The notes under the pieces were generated by a model, which was not told the origin of the DNA, ran no database searches, and saw only the letters and a list, made by a program, of their open reading frames with translations. 64,000 nt of DNA from Spizellomyces punctatus DAOM BR117 (Eukaryota > Chytridiomycota > Chytridiomycetes > Spizellomycetales > Spizellomycetaceae): NCBI RefSeq assembly GCF_000182565.1, contig NW_015971551.1, forward strand, positions 27,638 to 91,637, written 5' to 3'. The stretch's first letter is position 1. Every line of letters starts with the position of its first letter. Position numbers and translations under genes: made by a program. Positions 51,796 through 64,000 of this stretch are shown one piece after another.

Positions 51796-54700
51796 ATGCC
51801 TAGAGAACCGCCCTTCGACCTCCTGAAATTCGCGCGAATGCGAATTCTCTTGGTACCTGTCCACCCCATCCGCCGCGATACGTTCCGCAAATATGTAGAT
51901 AGTCTTTCGCAATTCGATGTCGTGTCCCTAATGGATTTGACACCACCCGACTCAAGCCGCTCCCAGTGTAAGTTCTTCTTTGCAATAAACGTTTACACGC
52001 AAAACTCGCATCTTTGTATGCCTCTCGGTTCTCACGCATTATTTGCTCAACTTCTCTTGACACAGCAAAGTTTACAGAACAAATGTATCACCATGAAGGT
52101 TATTTACACATAAATTATGTTACGAGTTATAATAAAGAGCATCTACCATTTGAGGAATTTCAACTGTATCGGCAAATTGTCGGGGTACGTCTCAGGTACC
52201 GCAGTAAAGTTGAGCTGGGCGAATTCACATGTTTACTTGCGAGAATAGGTGATTGGAATCATGCATTGTCAACAGGTTGACAGTATAGGGGAGGGATACA
52301 AGCGTTTTCAAAACATCCTGTCACGGGTATTGCTGCCTTTAATGCTGATCGGTACGAAAACTTGCTGATAAATATTATGTGATCTCTAGTACCCATCAGT
52401 GCTTGCATCGCGATGCTTTGCGTTCGAGCCAACTGAACAGCAAGCTGACGATACGAGAGGATGCATCATGATTCCCGATGATCCCAAAAAGCTGTCATTT
52501 TATCTAATGACGCAGATCAATGACTTGGCCAATGAGCTACTGGTCGCATTTGGAAACTTGGTCAGTGATACGCCCACCATAATCACATATGCCCGGACCG
52601 CGTCTGAAGTTTGTGCACATTAAACTTCCGTAGGCTGCCCATTTTGACAAGCGCCCGATGATTAGTGGGCCGCTGATGCCTTCCTCGATTGCATCAACTC
52701 CCATTAGTGCACACGCGACAACACTCCCCGCGTCTCCCGCTTCATTTACTCCGACTATGCAATCGCTCCCATCATCTGCATCCATCGTCCAATCTCCAAG
52801 TGTATCTGCGTCTCTTCCATTGAGCGGAGTATCTACTCCTATACGTGAAGGATCTGCCCCGCTTTTATCCGCTCAAGATTCAACTGCATCAATGCTGGGA
52901 TTGGGCAATTTGTTTACGCCGGATAAGACAAAGAAACGGACGCCTGCACGTGCCCAAAAGCTGATTGCGGACTTATTTTTAATGGCTGGGAGGGTAGACC
53001 TGGCGATCAGTAGGTGCGGACCGGATTATGGGAGAGGATGATCTCGGTGAGACGTGCGTAACCTTACCAATCTTTTGGTTGCAGTTATTCCGCTGCGATT
53101 GAGGCTATGAAAGCTACTGGCGATTATCAATGGCTGGCGGCTGCCATGGAAGCGTACTATTGCGCGCTGATACTTTCTCTGTTGCCAAAGACAGGGCTAT
53201 GGGTAAGGAACGGCAGTTGTCGTCAGGCTTACTCCGTCTTGCGTTGACGACATTGCGGTTCTACAGCCAAATACGGAAGATAGCCCTTCCTCTGAAACCG
53301 CCTCCCCAACTGGAAGTACCGGCACTCTCGGGCGGCAACCTTTGCGATCACCAACCTATTCCATCATCTTCGCAGCAGCTCAATCCCACCCGCAATTCCG
53401 CATGCTAATCTGTGATATACCCGACCGATACCGTGAAATTGCTTCTTTATACGAACGATCGTTCCAACCTGGACAGCCCGGTTTCTATCCACTGCTCCAC
53501 ATACATGCTTGCCTTGACATGGCGAGGTACCTTGCTGCAATGTGGGTCGCTAAATTCAACGGCCCAGTAACGAATGGAGCTGGTGTCATGCTGGTGGTGT
53601 CAGAAAGCAAAGGTATCGCGGATATTGCCTCCAACATCGGTCTCTCTGGATCTGGTGCTCGCGCTGCAAATACAGCGGGCACTGCAACGACAGTCGGACC
53701 AGCTTTCGACAAGGATCGCATCATCTTGAATGGCGGTTTAGGAGCCTCAAAAGTGGACGTATCGACGTGGGTAATGAAAGCTTGGGCATCTGGAGTAGAA
53801 TATTTGACGCTGTCAGATCAGATTGGCTGTGTGACAAGCATCGCAACGGCATACGCTCAGATAGGGTACAAGAAGAAGCATGCATTCTTTTTGAGGCAAA
53901 CGGCTCTCCTCCTGTTAGCAACTTTAAAAGGGAACAGGAAAGCGAGGGTGTCGATGTCGGATGTATCTGAAATTGGCGGTGAACGTGGAAGGAGTGCACA
54001 ATTGACACATACTAGAGGTCTTTTTGAATGCATGCGGAGAGTTTGCGAGACGTTTGGCGTAGGTGATACAAGTGAGTACGAATCCTGCGTTTTCCACGAT
54101 GGCACCGTTTAAATTTCTGTCACAGGTGCAGTTGAGGGCAGAGAAACTGCTGACGGAACAACCAGTCTAGAAGAAGACGACAACGAATGGTTAGACTTAT
54201 ATTTTGACGAAGATGATTTGGATATGGACGAACTGGACGCACATGACATCATGTCAAAGAAAATCCAAATTTCTCGGTTGCGGTATGGATGGCCGGAATT
54301 GCAGATTGATGTTTTGAAGGAGTGCATGGAAATATCAGAGGCAGCGGATAGTACGTTCTGCTGACTTGTTAGTCTACGAGAAAATTTTTGTGTTCACGCT
54401 TCGTGTGTGTTTTCGCATTAGGTCACGTCACCTATATCACATACGCTCTTCGCCTCCTGAACAGGCTCTATAAACACCTTAGCGAGCAAGAGCAAGTTGA
54501 GCACTTAGAGGCGATGCATACCGCTGCTGCACGTAGCAAAGCCCTGGAAGTGGCCATTGGGCCGAACAACAATCCCTTGAAGTCGCCGTGCGCTTTGGTG
54601 AAAGGCGCCAGTAAAGTTCCGGTCTTGCGAAGGCTGCGATTCGTGCGGTAAGAGCGAGTGTTGCAAGTTTGCGATGGGGGTAATAGATTTGTAATCTGTG

Positions 54701-57619
54701 TCCTGCAGACAACTGGCTACTGGGATTCCATATCCACACCCGCGGTCGTCACTTGACGGGACCTTGACTGCGGCAGCAAAGGCCGCGGATCCATTTTTAT
54801 ATAATCCTTTTGCGGCCAAGACGATTGCAGCCAAAGGGAACAAGGATCTTGGACGGGATGTAAGCCCCTTATATCCGGTCGTGATAGCGTCGAGCCCTCC
54901 ATGTTCACATTGTTTTTCTCGTCGGTCATCAGGTTATTTTGATTGTGAATGAGCCTGCCTACTTTGATGTGACGTTGGCGAACCCATTTTCTTTCGACTT
55001 GGAGGTTCAAAGCCTGCTTATAAAGTGAGATTACGAACATCTTCTCAACTGTACTCCTACTTTAACAAGTTTCGTTGTATCTGACATGCTCTCTCAAAGC
55101 ACAACTGGTATCCCGTTCAAACCCCGCCCAATTTCAATTGTCATTCCTGCGGAATCCCGATCGTTCACTGTCCGGCTTTCCGGAATCCCGCTTGCACCAG
55201 GAACACTTCTGATCAAAGGGTGTACTGTTCGATTATTTGCTGGAGCTGTGGAGGAGGATATTGCGCCCTTACAGCGGCTGCTGGATGATCCACGACAGAA
55301 AACCAAAGATGGGAGACGGAAACGGCAGGATGAGCGGGAGCGTTTTGGGAAGAAGAGGATTGAGTTCGCGGAGAAGAGAAAAGAGGCTGGCACTGTGGGA
55401 CCTAAGGTTGAAAGGTAGGCTTTGTGTCTTGTATCCTTAGGCATCAGGGAATGGAGCGCTAATCGTCGTTACCTTTCACTTCTTGGGTTAAATTGATTGA
55501 GTTTAGAGAGGTGCCAGAGTGGTCTTTGCCGATTAAAGTCATTCCCGAGCAGCCCTTGGTTCAAGTTGTGCGAGACAGCCTTTTGTCTACCGGACCAATG
55601 ATGCTCTTTGAAGGGGAGAGGTAAGGGCTGAACAAAACGTAATCAAAGTTAAAATTTGCTCTGATCAGTGGTCCCACTCTAGAACCACTTTTCCTATTCA
55701 TTTGGTGAATAAGGGCACAACTCCAGTGGATTTTCTAACTATCGGTTTCGCTGAATCGTACCTTCCTGAAGCGGCCGGTGCAGAACCTATAGACGGAGCC
55801 GCGGAGGAACCGGAAGATGTGTACGAGCGCGACGTTCATGATCGCAGTATACGGGTCTTTTGGTTGGAGAAGGAGATTGGAGAGAGGATTCCCATTGCTA
55901 AGGTGGCAGATACAGGAGTGGAGAGAATTCCGGTCGCGTTAGCTCCAGGAGAACAGGTTACTATTGTTATTGGAGCGTTCGGAAAGAAGTGGAGGTATGG
56001 CGATGTGCGCGTTTGTTGAAAAGTTACATCGTTGGGAGAAAGATTGACTGTCTATTTCGTCTCTAGTACTGGTGGAACCATCAAACTAGATTATGGGCAC
56101 GTGGGCTCATCAAAAACGCCTTCCAAAAACCAACCAATAGAAGATGCCCAGTCCAGTCCGACAGAAGGCATCCAAACGCCCACTTCACCACCAGATGACC
56201 ACTTTTATACCCGTCAGATACTTATCCCTATCCTGATGACTGTTCAACCCGCCCTCCAACCGCTCAACATGGATATCCTCCTGCTGAGCGATGCATCTTC
56301 ATCTTCCTCTATTCTCATGAGTGCTACACCGAACGGCGCCATGATCAATGGGACACAAAGAAATTTATCAATGGAAGAGATGACACTGGATGCAGAGTTG
56401 GCTTTACTACAGCAGGAAGGGCTCCCTGAGGAGGATCGGAAACGTGACCATTGCTTGTTCACCTTTGATTTGAGGAATGTGTGGAGGAGTCCCTTTGAAG
56501 TTGTCTTTGAGGTTTTTGATGGTAAGATATACAAAAGGACTCGGTGATCTGAGATTCAACTCTCAGACTCTGACTTGATTGTAGGTGCTGAGGACATAAC
56601 TCCTAGCCATTCTACTAAAACTATCGTTCATGCTGGAATGACCAAACGGTTTGTGCTCTTTTGTAGTGTTTTATCATCTGGTCCTAGATTCATATCGTTT
56701 CCTTACGTATTTAGCATTCTCCTTCCCATCAAGCGCATTCATCTTCCATCGGCGACTACAACGCTCCCTATCCCCCAGCCAGATTGGAAACAATTCGTAG
56801 TTGGTAAAACCCGCAGACTTTCACCTTCAGAAGACCGAGAACGTCGCACGCTGTTCTGGTATCGTGAAGCACTTGTTGGTGGGGTAACACCCCTCCAACA
56901 TTCCCAACAGCCGAGCATGGCACGAGGACGGATTGTGGCCACTTGGTATTATTCACAAGCTCGAGTGGGGAGCTTGTCATTGCGCGGATTACGATTAAGA
57001 CGAGGATTGTTGAGCGTGTTGAAAAGGGAGGAAGTGAGGATCGAAGTGAAGGTTGTGCCCTTCACTGACTACAAAGGCGGTCAGGCAGAGGTGACAGGTG
57101 ACGCCGATCATGTTTTGGCGGTGAAGAAGATGAAGAAAGGAAGCTTTCAAATTGGCCTGTGGGAAACAGCGGTCATTGAATGGAGCGTGTGGAATTTGAA
57201 AGGTAAGGACTTAGGCATCTTCATCGTCGCGAAATCGGCGCCTAAACTGTAGTGTAACAGACCGACCCTTTCAACCCCTCCTCCGAATTCTCCCTCACCC
57301 TGACCCGCCACCGACATCTCTTCCTATAACCATCCACACTCCAACCGATGACCGATCCGTTACATTTCATAGCGTACCGAATATACAATTCGGTGGCCCA
57401 TTGCAAACCCCACTCTCTCCACTTGCCCCGTCCGAAAAAACAACCTATGCTTTGCCCGTGGTACCAACCGGCCAAGGGCGTATAAGGATATTATGGCATT
57501 TAGAGGACATCACTAGCATAACACCAACCAAGGCGTCTCGAGGCACTGTGTGGGAAGAGGATACATATTGGGGGGGTGATGGGATCCTGTTGGATATCGT
57601 CGACAAGGTCGAGCGATGA
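51796..57619 (+). CDS. TRS120: TRAPPC9/Trs120-like subunit of TRAPP II
   Basis: The start CCACCATG at 51796 gives MPREPPFDLLKFARMRILLV followed by PVHPIRRDTFRKYVDSLSQF, the typical Trs120 N-terminus. Numerous short introns (the first at about 51969) separate exons. Recognisable blocks include MYHHEGYLHINY, FEEFQLYRQIVG, a Ser/Pro-rich linker (52660-52900), the helical region HPQFRMLICDIPDRYREIAS, and beta-rich C-terminal domains (LIVLNE..FDVTLANPFSFDLEVQ type, VFWLEKEIGERIPIAKV, LFTFDLRNVWRSPFEVVFEV, ALVGGVTPLQHSQQ). The end is ILLDIVDKVER at 57619. TRAPP II is a Rab11/Ypt31 exchange factor acting at the late Golgi. Exact exon borders were not all resolved. Confidence 0.85.
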
Positions 57620-57824
57620 TTGTGTAAATGTAGATGATGAAGAATGTATATGATGAAACCACCAATTCAGAGCACAGGGCGGACGCTAGTAGAATGCCCT
57701 TTATCATTGACGCTTCACAATTGACGCGTAGTTTCACTCGTTTCGCTTAGCTCTTTTATTGTGCCTTATTTACCAATCGTGCATGTTTTACTCCTGAGTA
57801 TGCTCCATGGACGTTCCACAGCGC

Positions 57825-59728
57825 TCAACCTTGCCCACCCTGTTCTGCTTCTTTCTTCAACAGTCGGAACAGCCCAGCCGCTTCTCTAATTCTCGAAAAT
57901 TGTATGCAAAACGCTTGAATCTCCACAAAGAAATCAGTAATAGATATCGTCCGATTGCGAATCAGGGACTGTAGAAAAACGCACACCTGTTGACGGACGT
58001 AATGGTGACAGTGAGATGACCATAACGTAATAACGTCGTAAGGTGCAACATACCAATCTCACTTGCCGATTTTGCATATATCTATCGCGAATAGACTCGC
58101 ATGTTCCAATGCAATGTACAATATACATGTGTAAGAAATCCGGGGGAAGTGTCACGGCATTGGCTAGTCGGTTAACAACTTCCAATGAATGGAGGGACAT
58201 GTTGATCGTGACTAGAACTTTCAAGTACCTAATTTGTTCAAAAGCGCCAATTAATGAAAGCCCGAATTGACAAAAATGCCCCCGCTCCTACTAACTCTTG
58301 CTGCCTTGGTGTCCCCATTAATCGAAGCAATGACTCCACAGCAAGATTTGGATTGTTTTCCACAAGATCTGGAAGATTTTGTGGAGAAAGTCCACAAGAG
58401 TTGACCATGTTTGGATCCGCTTCCAGAGCGCCAATCACGGACTAGAAAAAGAGACATGAACATCTCTTTCCACAGGGACGCTAGCAGTAACCACTGTGCC
58501 ACCGTAAGCTTACCTGCAGTTGTACTAATGAAAGCGGTCCTTTGAGTGCCATAGACATCAATCTCCGCACTTCATCTTTTCGAGCTACAGTTTGGCACAT
58601 GCTGAAATCCCACTCAATTCGGTGCATCACCTCCGGAGGGTCAAGCCACAGTACCTAAAATATTCAAGAGCAATCAACTACTGCCGCATAAACGCTAACA
58701 GAGGAAGGGGATTTCTAACTTCTTCCAAAGCTGGCAGGAGAATGCCTGGTGGCGGCACGGAAAAAGGCGGCGCAAAGCCAAGCAGGTCCAATTGTTCCCC
58801 ATCCGTGCGAGCTCCCGAAAATAGATCCTTTGCGGCTACCAACGCTTCTTCTACCGTGGGGTCCGCCGGGTCCTCGCTCATCGGGATGGCAAAAACGCCG
58901 TCGGTGGTTGCTGCTGCTGCGTAGAACTTGTCAGCGCATTGCCTCAGACTAGTCAAGGCCGCTAGCACTTGCTGATCGCTCAGCGTTTGCGAAATTCGGG
59001 AAACATCTAGCTGCATCAGCAATTGTTTCGGGGAGCAACGCGAGAGCTACAAGTTGACTTGGTGTTAGTCAAATTCAGTGTACAAAGTTGAGACTGCCTT
59101 GAGAGAAACCTGGCACGGTACCTCTTCTCTGGCGCCTTTCGGTTCCACCAAAAGCCGCGACACTAGATATCGTTCACAATTCGTCACATCCAACCCTCTG
59201 GTCCCTTCCCCGGTTCGGCTCGGTCCCTTCATGTCCGGCGTGATATAATCCAAAAACGTTGACAAGAAGGGATGAGCATCGGCAGGAACTGACTCATACA
59301 AATCGTGGAGTATGTACAGAGCGGACAACCGAATTGCAGGCTACGAAAAGAGATCGAGTTAACCCACAACCGTCTCAAGATAAGGCCCGGAAAATCCTTA
59401 CATTCGGAAGTAGCGTTCTCTCGCTAAGCAGCACACTAAGAGCACATGCGAAGTCAAACCGCCGGACGCTAGAGGAGAAAGAGTCTCGAAGTGCCAGGGC
59501 GGCTGTATCGAGGGGAAGTTCCACACGAGCAAGAACGGAATACAATAGATCGAGATCTGTTCCGTCTATCATTGCGAGCAACCTAATCGGAAACAGATGA
59601 AAGAGGGAGGATAGCAACAGTGACAGGAACCTGCCAAGGCGCTGATGTTGCGGGAGGGAGGCATGCAGACGGGAGCTCCGGATCTGCAGCACCTGCTCGA
59701 TGCAAACCAGGAAAGCGCCAATAGTCAT
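57825..59728 (-). CDS. CNOT11: CCR4-NOT subunit CNOT11
   Basis: Reading leftward from ATG 59728, several exons encode CNOT11 landmarks: [20 protein letters not shown] and [44 protein letters not shown], a variable middle, [40 protein letters not shown] followed by [20 protein letters not shown], then [36 protein letters not shown] and, after an intron, [20 protein letters not shown]. The C-terminal ends at TGA near 57825-57827. CNOT11 docks on CNOT1 with CNOT10. It is absent from budding yeast but found in animals and some fungi. The first exon and its ATG are less certain than the rest. Confidence 0.85.
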
Positions 59729-60212
59729 GCCTTTCGATAGCCAGTTGCTATGGCAACATTCGTATGTACACTAGCTCCCCCGATCAAACAGGCAGCCCTG
59801 AACAGTTATCGCAAGTCGATCAAAAACATTCTTGGACGTCATGTTCTTGTTTTACAGCACCTTTGAATGTGATCAATATCTTTGGCCTTTTGCAACATCG
59901 CAGTTCTTTAAAGCGCAGTGACTCTTTGGCGGTTGCTTCAGATCTTGCAGCATTTTGTTAATTCAACCCAAGCAGATCATGTCACCTTGACAAGGGCACA
60001 GCGCTGTTGATAGTTTCTCACCCGAATTGTTCAACTTTTTTGTTATCCCGTCTTCATCGATCCCAGGAATATCGTTGATTAGCGTCGTCAAGTTCGGTTA
60101 TTGTCTCCCACTTCGATTTGTTTGCTTACGTGAACCGCGTTTGGAACACTTGGTGCATCTTTGCAAACTCTTTAAAGATGCCGTGAACCTTTGCACCAAG
60201 CGCTGCTAATCC
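59729..60212. other. Intergenic region between divergent genes, no gene seen
   Basis: 484 bases separating CNOT11 (-) and the ankyrin-RasGEF gene (+). No distinctive element is seen. Confidence 0.5.
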
Positions 60213-63200
60213 AATGTTCACCAAATCAAGGAGATGGACAGTTTCGCAAAAGAACAAGAAGGGCGATAGGTATTTGTAGGCATTGGTCTTGATCCGCTAA
60301 CCGCTTTCTTACCACCTACCACTACTGGCGAAACTCCAGCAAGAGTGTCGAACAGACCGCAACACATTTGCCGTCATCACAGTCATCTTCAGCGCCAATA
60401 GATATTGCATCAACATCAAATTCACCGGGGGACGCAGCTCAAAATGTCAGCACAGAAATATTGAAGCGGCATCCAGTAGGAGAGACATCCCCTGGCGCCC
60501 TTCCGGCAGATGACGAGACAGGACAAAGGTCCTTACTGGATCTGTGCCAGGTAAGCTCTTGGAAGAACTTCAGTTTTCTGAGATTTTTGAGGTGTTGATT
60601 CAGAACCAATCACATACAATCAAAAGGAAGGCAGCGAAAAGGCTGTTCATCAATACTGCATTGCCAATGCCCGCCAGATCCTTCAATTCGTCAATGTTTC
60701 CATGGATAGCTTGGGGAACAGTGTTCTTCACCTCTCTGTATCTATGAACGACTTTACCTTGACCTCCCTACTATTGCTCAAAGGGGCCGATCCCAACATC
60801 GCGAACCGAGCAGGCATCACGCCGACCATTATCGCAAAGCGAATGGGATTCCATGCTCTGCTCAAAATCTTAAAAAAGCACGGAGGTGTGATTCCGTCAG
60901 AGGAGGAGCGGGTGACTACGCAAGTTGGCACGTTAAAACGCAAAAGCAGCAAAATGGAGAATAGCGATGCTCCGGAAATACCTACCGCCGATTCGGATCG
61001 GACCGGCCCCCCGCGTTCAACTAACGCAGATAGTCCGAGGAAAGGAGTAAGTGAGACCTCCTCTTTGACTCTAGAGCATGAGGGTGGCTCTGGGCAATGC
61101 AACTTTCCCACCTACGACCTTCCCGTCTACGATGCGAGCTATTTGGGCCTTGCTGAAGATATCATCTCCATTGCCCCCCTCCATGTTCTTACCGCAGCTG
61201 ATGCCAACGGATGTACCCCACTCATGAAAGCATCATACAAAGGGCAGCATTCGATAGTCGCAGCTATCGTCGCGCGGAACATCGATTTGAACGCCACGGA
61301 CAATCAGGGACATACCGCTCTGGTATGGGCTTCATTGGGTGGGAGGCTTGACGTTGTCCGTCTCTTGGCAGAGCAGCGTGCAGTCAATATTGATGGGGCG
61401 GTGAATCATAGGCCGGACCGGCACGCAGCGACACCACTGGTGGCTGCGGCGTTCGCCGGACACACCGCAATAGTGGAGCACCTACTGGATAAGGGCGCGG
61501 ATATTAACCTTAAAGTGGGAGTGGGTAAGCGTCGAACAGCAGTGATGATAGCCGCCTGGATGCGACGCGAGGAGATAGTTCGATTACTAGTAGCTCGTGG
61601 AGCGCAAATCGAGCGGGCCACAGACCAATGGCTAAAAAACGGCTTCATTTACCTAAAGCGCTCTGCATTAGACTACAATGCGTGGACCGGCAGCCCTGGC
61701 TCTTTTCATCGACTAATATTGTCCGCTGGGGGTAGTGTAAATGCCGCACCTCAATCGCGACGGATGAGTCTGAAAGAGAAAGTCTCTTACTTTTCCTCGG
61801 AGGAAAACCAGGCGATGAAGATGCTGGAATTCATCATGACGGGGTCAGGGGGCAAAGACTCTCATGTGTCAAAAAGCGACCCGAACTTGGCTACCTTACA
61901 CGAAAGTGTAGGTGATAGACAAGAGATTGCTGCTCCGAAACCACGAGTTCAGAGAGGGCGGGCGCGCAACCGATTCAGACAGGGTATGAATCTGGATGTA
62001 GGTTTTGCAATTGCTTATCGATCGTTCCGATTTACCTCGTATATTTGGTCACCATCTCACACTGTTCTCTACCAATGTATAGAAGCTTATTGGGCACAAT
62101 CCGGAAGTCATTATGGAGCTTACCGAACGCCTTCCGGAACGGGGAACCGAACTTGATGCCATATGGGTCCAAGTATTTCAAGTCGTAATCCAACTCCTGA
62201 TGGCCGCCAACCAAAACAAAAAGGCCGGGTACATCCTCATCTCCGCCAAAGCTATTCACTACGCTGGTGAAATTGGTCGCGCTGTGGAAGCCATTGACAA
62301 GGTGCCCGCACCTGTGCTAAAGCCTTCCTCAACGATGGGACCAGCACCATCGCTTCCAGCACAGACAACAGAACATTCCCTATTTGCACAGAGCAAAATA
62401 CGAATAAAAATTCGTGAGCTGGCAAGGACGGTGAACAATGATCTACCGAAGCAGCTGATGTTGACAACTAGGATTGCAATCGGAGTTTGGCCACCTCAAC
62501 ATGCAATGTCCGATATGATTAAAGCCGCTACCGATTTGGCGAGGACGTGCAGGGAATTAACGGATGTAGCGAATATGACCGGTGTTTTCCCAGTGCTGGA
62601 CAAGACGCTAGAAGTCAACGTGAGTCGGTCAGCTCGCTTGCGGTTACCTTACATGGCTAACAGCTGTATTGCTCCAGTTCGATCCTTACGAAGACGAGAC
62701 GTTGACTGCCAACGCGGTATCAGAGCCCAATAAAGCCGTTCCAGCATCCGGTTTAACCTATGAGGAATACAAGCGCCGAAACGATCTCAAAGTTCTTGAA
62801 GAAATTTCTAAACAAAGCACTGGCCGTTCGCGTCCTTCCTCATCGGTCGAAAATATGTCGTTAGTGGAAGACCGCGACGCCCAATTCTTTTCAAAATTGG
62901 ACGATCTTCTTCGTCAGTTCGTCGGATCTGTCAAAGAGATACAAAGCGCTTGCAGCAATCACTTGAAAGACTTGTATGTCAGTTTGACAAGTACAGCGGC
63001 TCACACTGCTGAGCTTTTGATTGATGAGATTAAAGGCTATGAGCTGCTTTCCGACTTTCCGGAGGATCTTCCTTTCGATCAAGAGGATGCCAAAGTTCTC
63101 GCTGCCAAAGGCGTCAACGTAGGTGATAACTTTCCAGTTGCAATTGCCGATGTATGGTACGCTGTTCTGGATGAAGTTCGACAAACCGCACGGACTATAA

Positions 63201-64000
63201 CTATGCGCGGAAAGCTCGCGTCGGGTGTCATGCCACCTCCCAACGCGGGTTTAGAGATGCTCAATTCTACAATACCATGTGTAATAGCGGTCAAAAAGCT
63301 GGTAACCATTTCCAAAGAGTGTACAGCCAAAATCCGGCGGACAACCTATGAAGACCGAAAAAAGAAGGATCAACTGAGGAAGGATGTCCTTCAGAACGAG
63401 CATGTGAAGAACTTGTTCAAATTATGGGAGAGTCAAGTCTTGTTGCCACAAACGGAAGCTGCCCCCGCAGCTGAGGCAGAACTGCCCAGTACGGAGGATT
63501 TAGAATTCCTTCAGGATGACTTGGAAGGATTGCAATTGGACATGTCGAATAATCCACCCATTGTCAAGGGTGGAAAGTTGACAAAGTTGGTAGAATGGAT
63601 GACATCCCATACTCAATATGGTACGACTTCATCATATTGCTCTCTGAAAAAGGTCCTTGGTCCTTGGATAACCTTATTATTGTGTATGGTAGACAAGGAA
63701 TTTATTTCCGCCTTCATTTTAACACACCACTCCTTCACCACGTCTCTCGAACTTCTCGAATTCCTCAGCAAACGGTATACCATCAATCTCCCACCAGCAC
63801 TGAGTCGTCAGCAATATGATCTCTTTCTTCGATGCAAAGTTCTGCCTGTGAAGCAGAGAGTGTGTGGCGTCATCAAGTACTGGATGGAAACGCACTTTGA
63901 AGAAGACTTTTCGCAGTGTGATCTGGTCGTTTTCAAGTTGCGTGATTTTGTTGAGAGTGTGGTTACCTTAGATTCAGAGGCATTGGCCAAAGATCTCATG
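60213..64000 (+). CDS. Ankyrin-repeat Ras guanine-nucleotide exchange factor (3' end outside window)
   Basis: The likely start is ATG 60213; an intron 60270-60339 joins it in phase to a Ser-rich N-terminus. An ankyrin domain follows from about 60640 to 61720 (SMDSLGNSVLHLSVSMNDFT, KGADPNIANRAGITPTIIAK, ANGCTPLMKASYKGQHSIVA, NQGHTALVWASLGGRLDVVR, HAATPLVAAAFAGHTAIVEH, KRRTAVMIAAWMRREEIVRL), then helical regions over several exons, and finally a RasGEF N-terminal module (GGKLTKLVEWMTSH, FISAFILTHHSFTTSLELLE, KVLPVKQRVCGVIKYWMETH). The catalytic CDC25 domain should lie beyond 64000. It would link a signal sensed through ankyrin repeats to Ras activation; this is inferred from domains. Confidence 0.85.

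Overview
The window looks like nuclear DNA of a zoosporic (chytrid-like) fungus. The host genes have short GT-AG introns of about 60-75 bp. They include a fungal-type Kch1/KCH potassium transporter, a DUF2855 protein, a single-domain BTG/Tob protein and CNOT11, which budding yeast lacks. A decayed Fanzor nuclease also fits an early-diverging fungus. The exact lineage is inferred, not shown.

Bases 1-35,483 hold a three-level nest of mobile DNA. The outermost layer is virus-derived element A (1-10,015 and 34,098 to about 35,483; its left end is outside the window). It encodes a coiled-coil protein, a likely double-jelly-roll capsid protein, an HNH/AP2 homing endonuclease, small virion-like proteins and a giant fiber-like protein. 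The fiber gene is split at base 10,015 by a Ty3/gypsy chromovirus (10,016-34,097) with two 600-bp LTRs and a 4-bp target duplication (TCCT). That retrotransposon is split near the 3' end of its pol gene by a second virus-like element, B (18,028-33,212; 15,185 bp). B has 295-bp terminal inverted repeats and a 6-bp target duplication (CACGCG), as expected for Polinton/Maverick integration. B encodes an rve integrase, a double-jelly-roll capsid candidate, a FtsK/HerA-type packaging ATPase, a penton-like minor capsid protein, a pVI-like amphipathic protein, accessory proteins, a ZZ-finger protein and a fiber gene closely related to that of A. No family-B DNA polymerase, primase, helicase or adenain-type protease is visible in B. 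One 455-base run of N lies near its right end.

The LTR pair (10 differences) and the TIR pair (2 differences) differ only by transitions at CpG sites. Six in-frame TGA stops in element A, the gypsy pol and the Fanzor gene are all explicable as CGA to TGA. A second, truncated gypsy copy (37,350-40,342, minus strand) has lost most CpGs. Together these point to cytosine-methylation-driven decay of mobile DNA. Bases 35,484-41,778 hold a fold-back element, a small zinc-ribbon ORF, a 27-bp tandem repeat, a 48-bp palindrome, the gypsy fragment and the Fanzor pseudogene.

From about 42,150 to the end is ordinary gene-dense host DNA: KCH transporter (-), DUF2855 protein (+), BTG/Tob (-), NOX/ferric-reductase-like oxidoreductase (+), MO25/CAB39 (+), TRAPPC9/Trs120 (+), CNOT11 (-) and an ankyrin-repeat RasGEF (+) that runs off the right edge.
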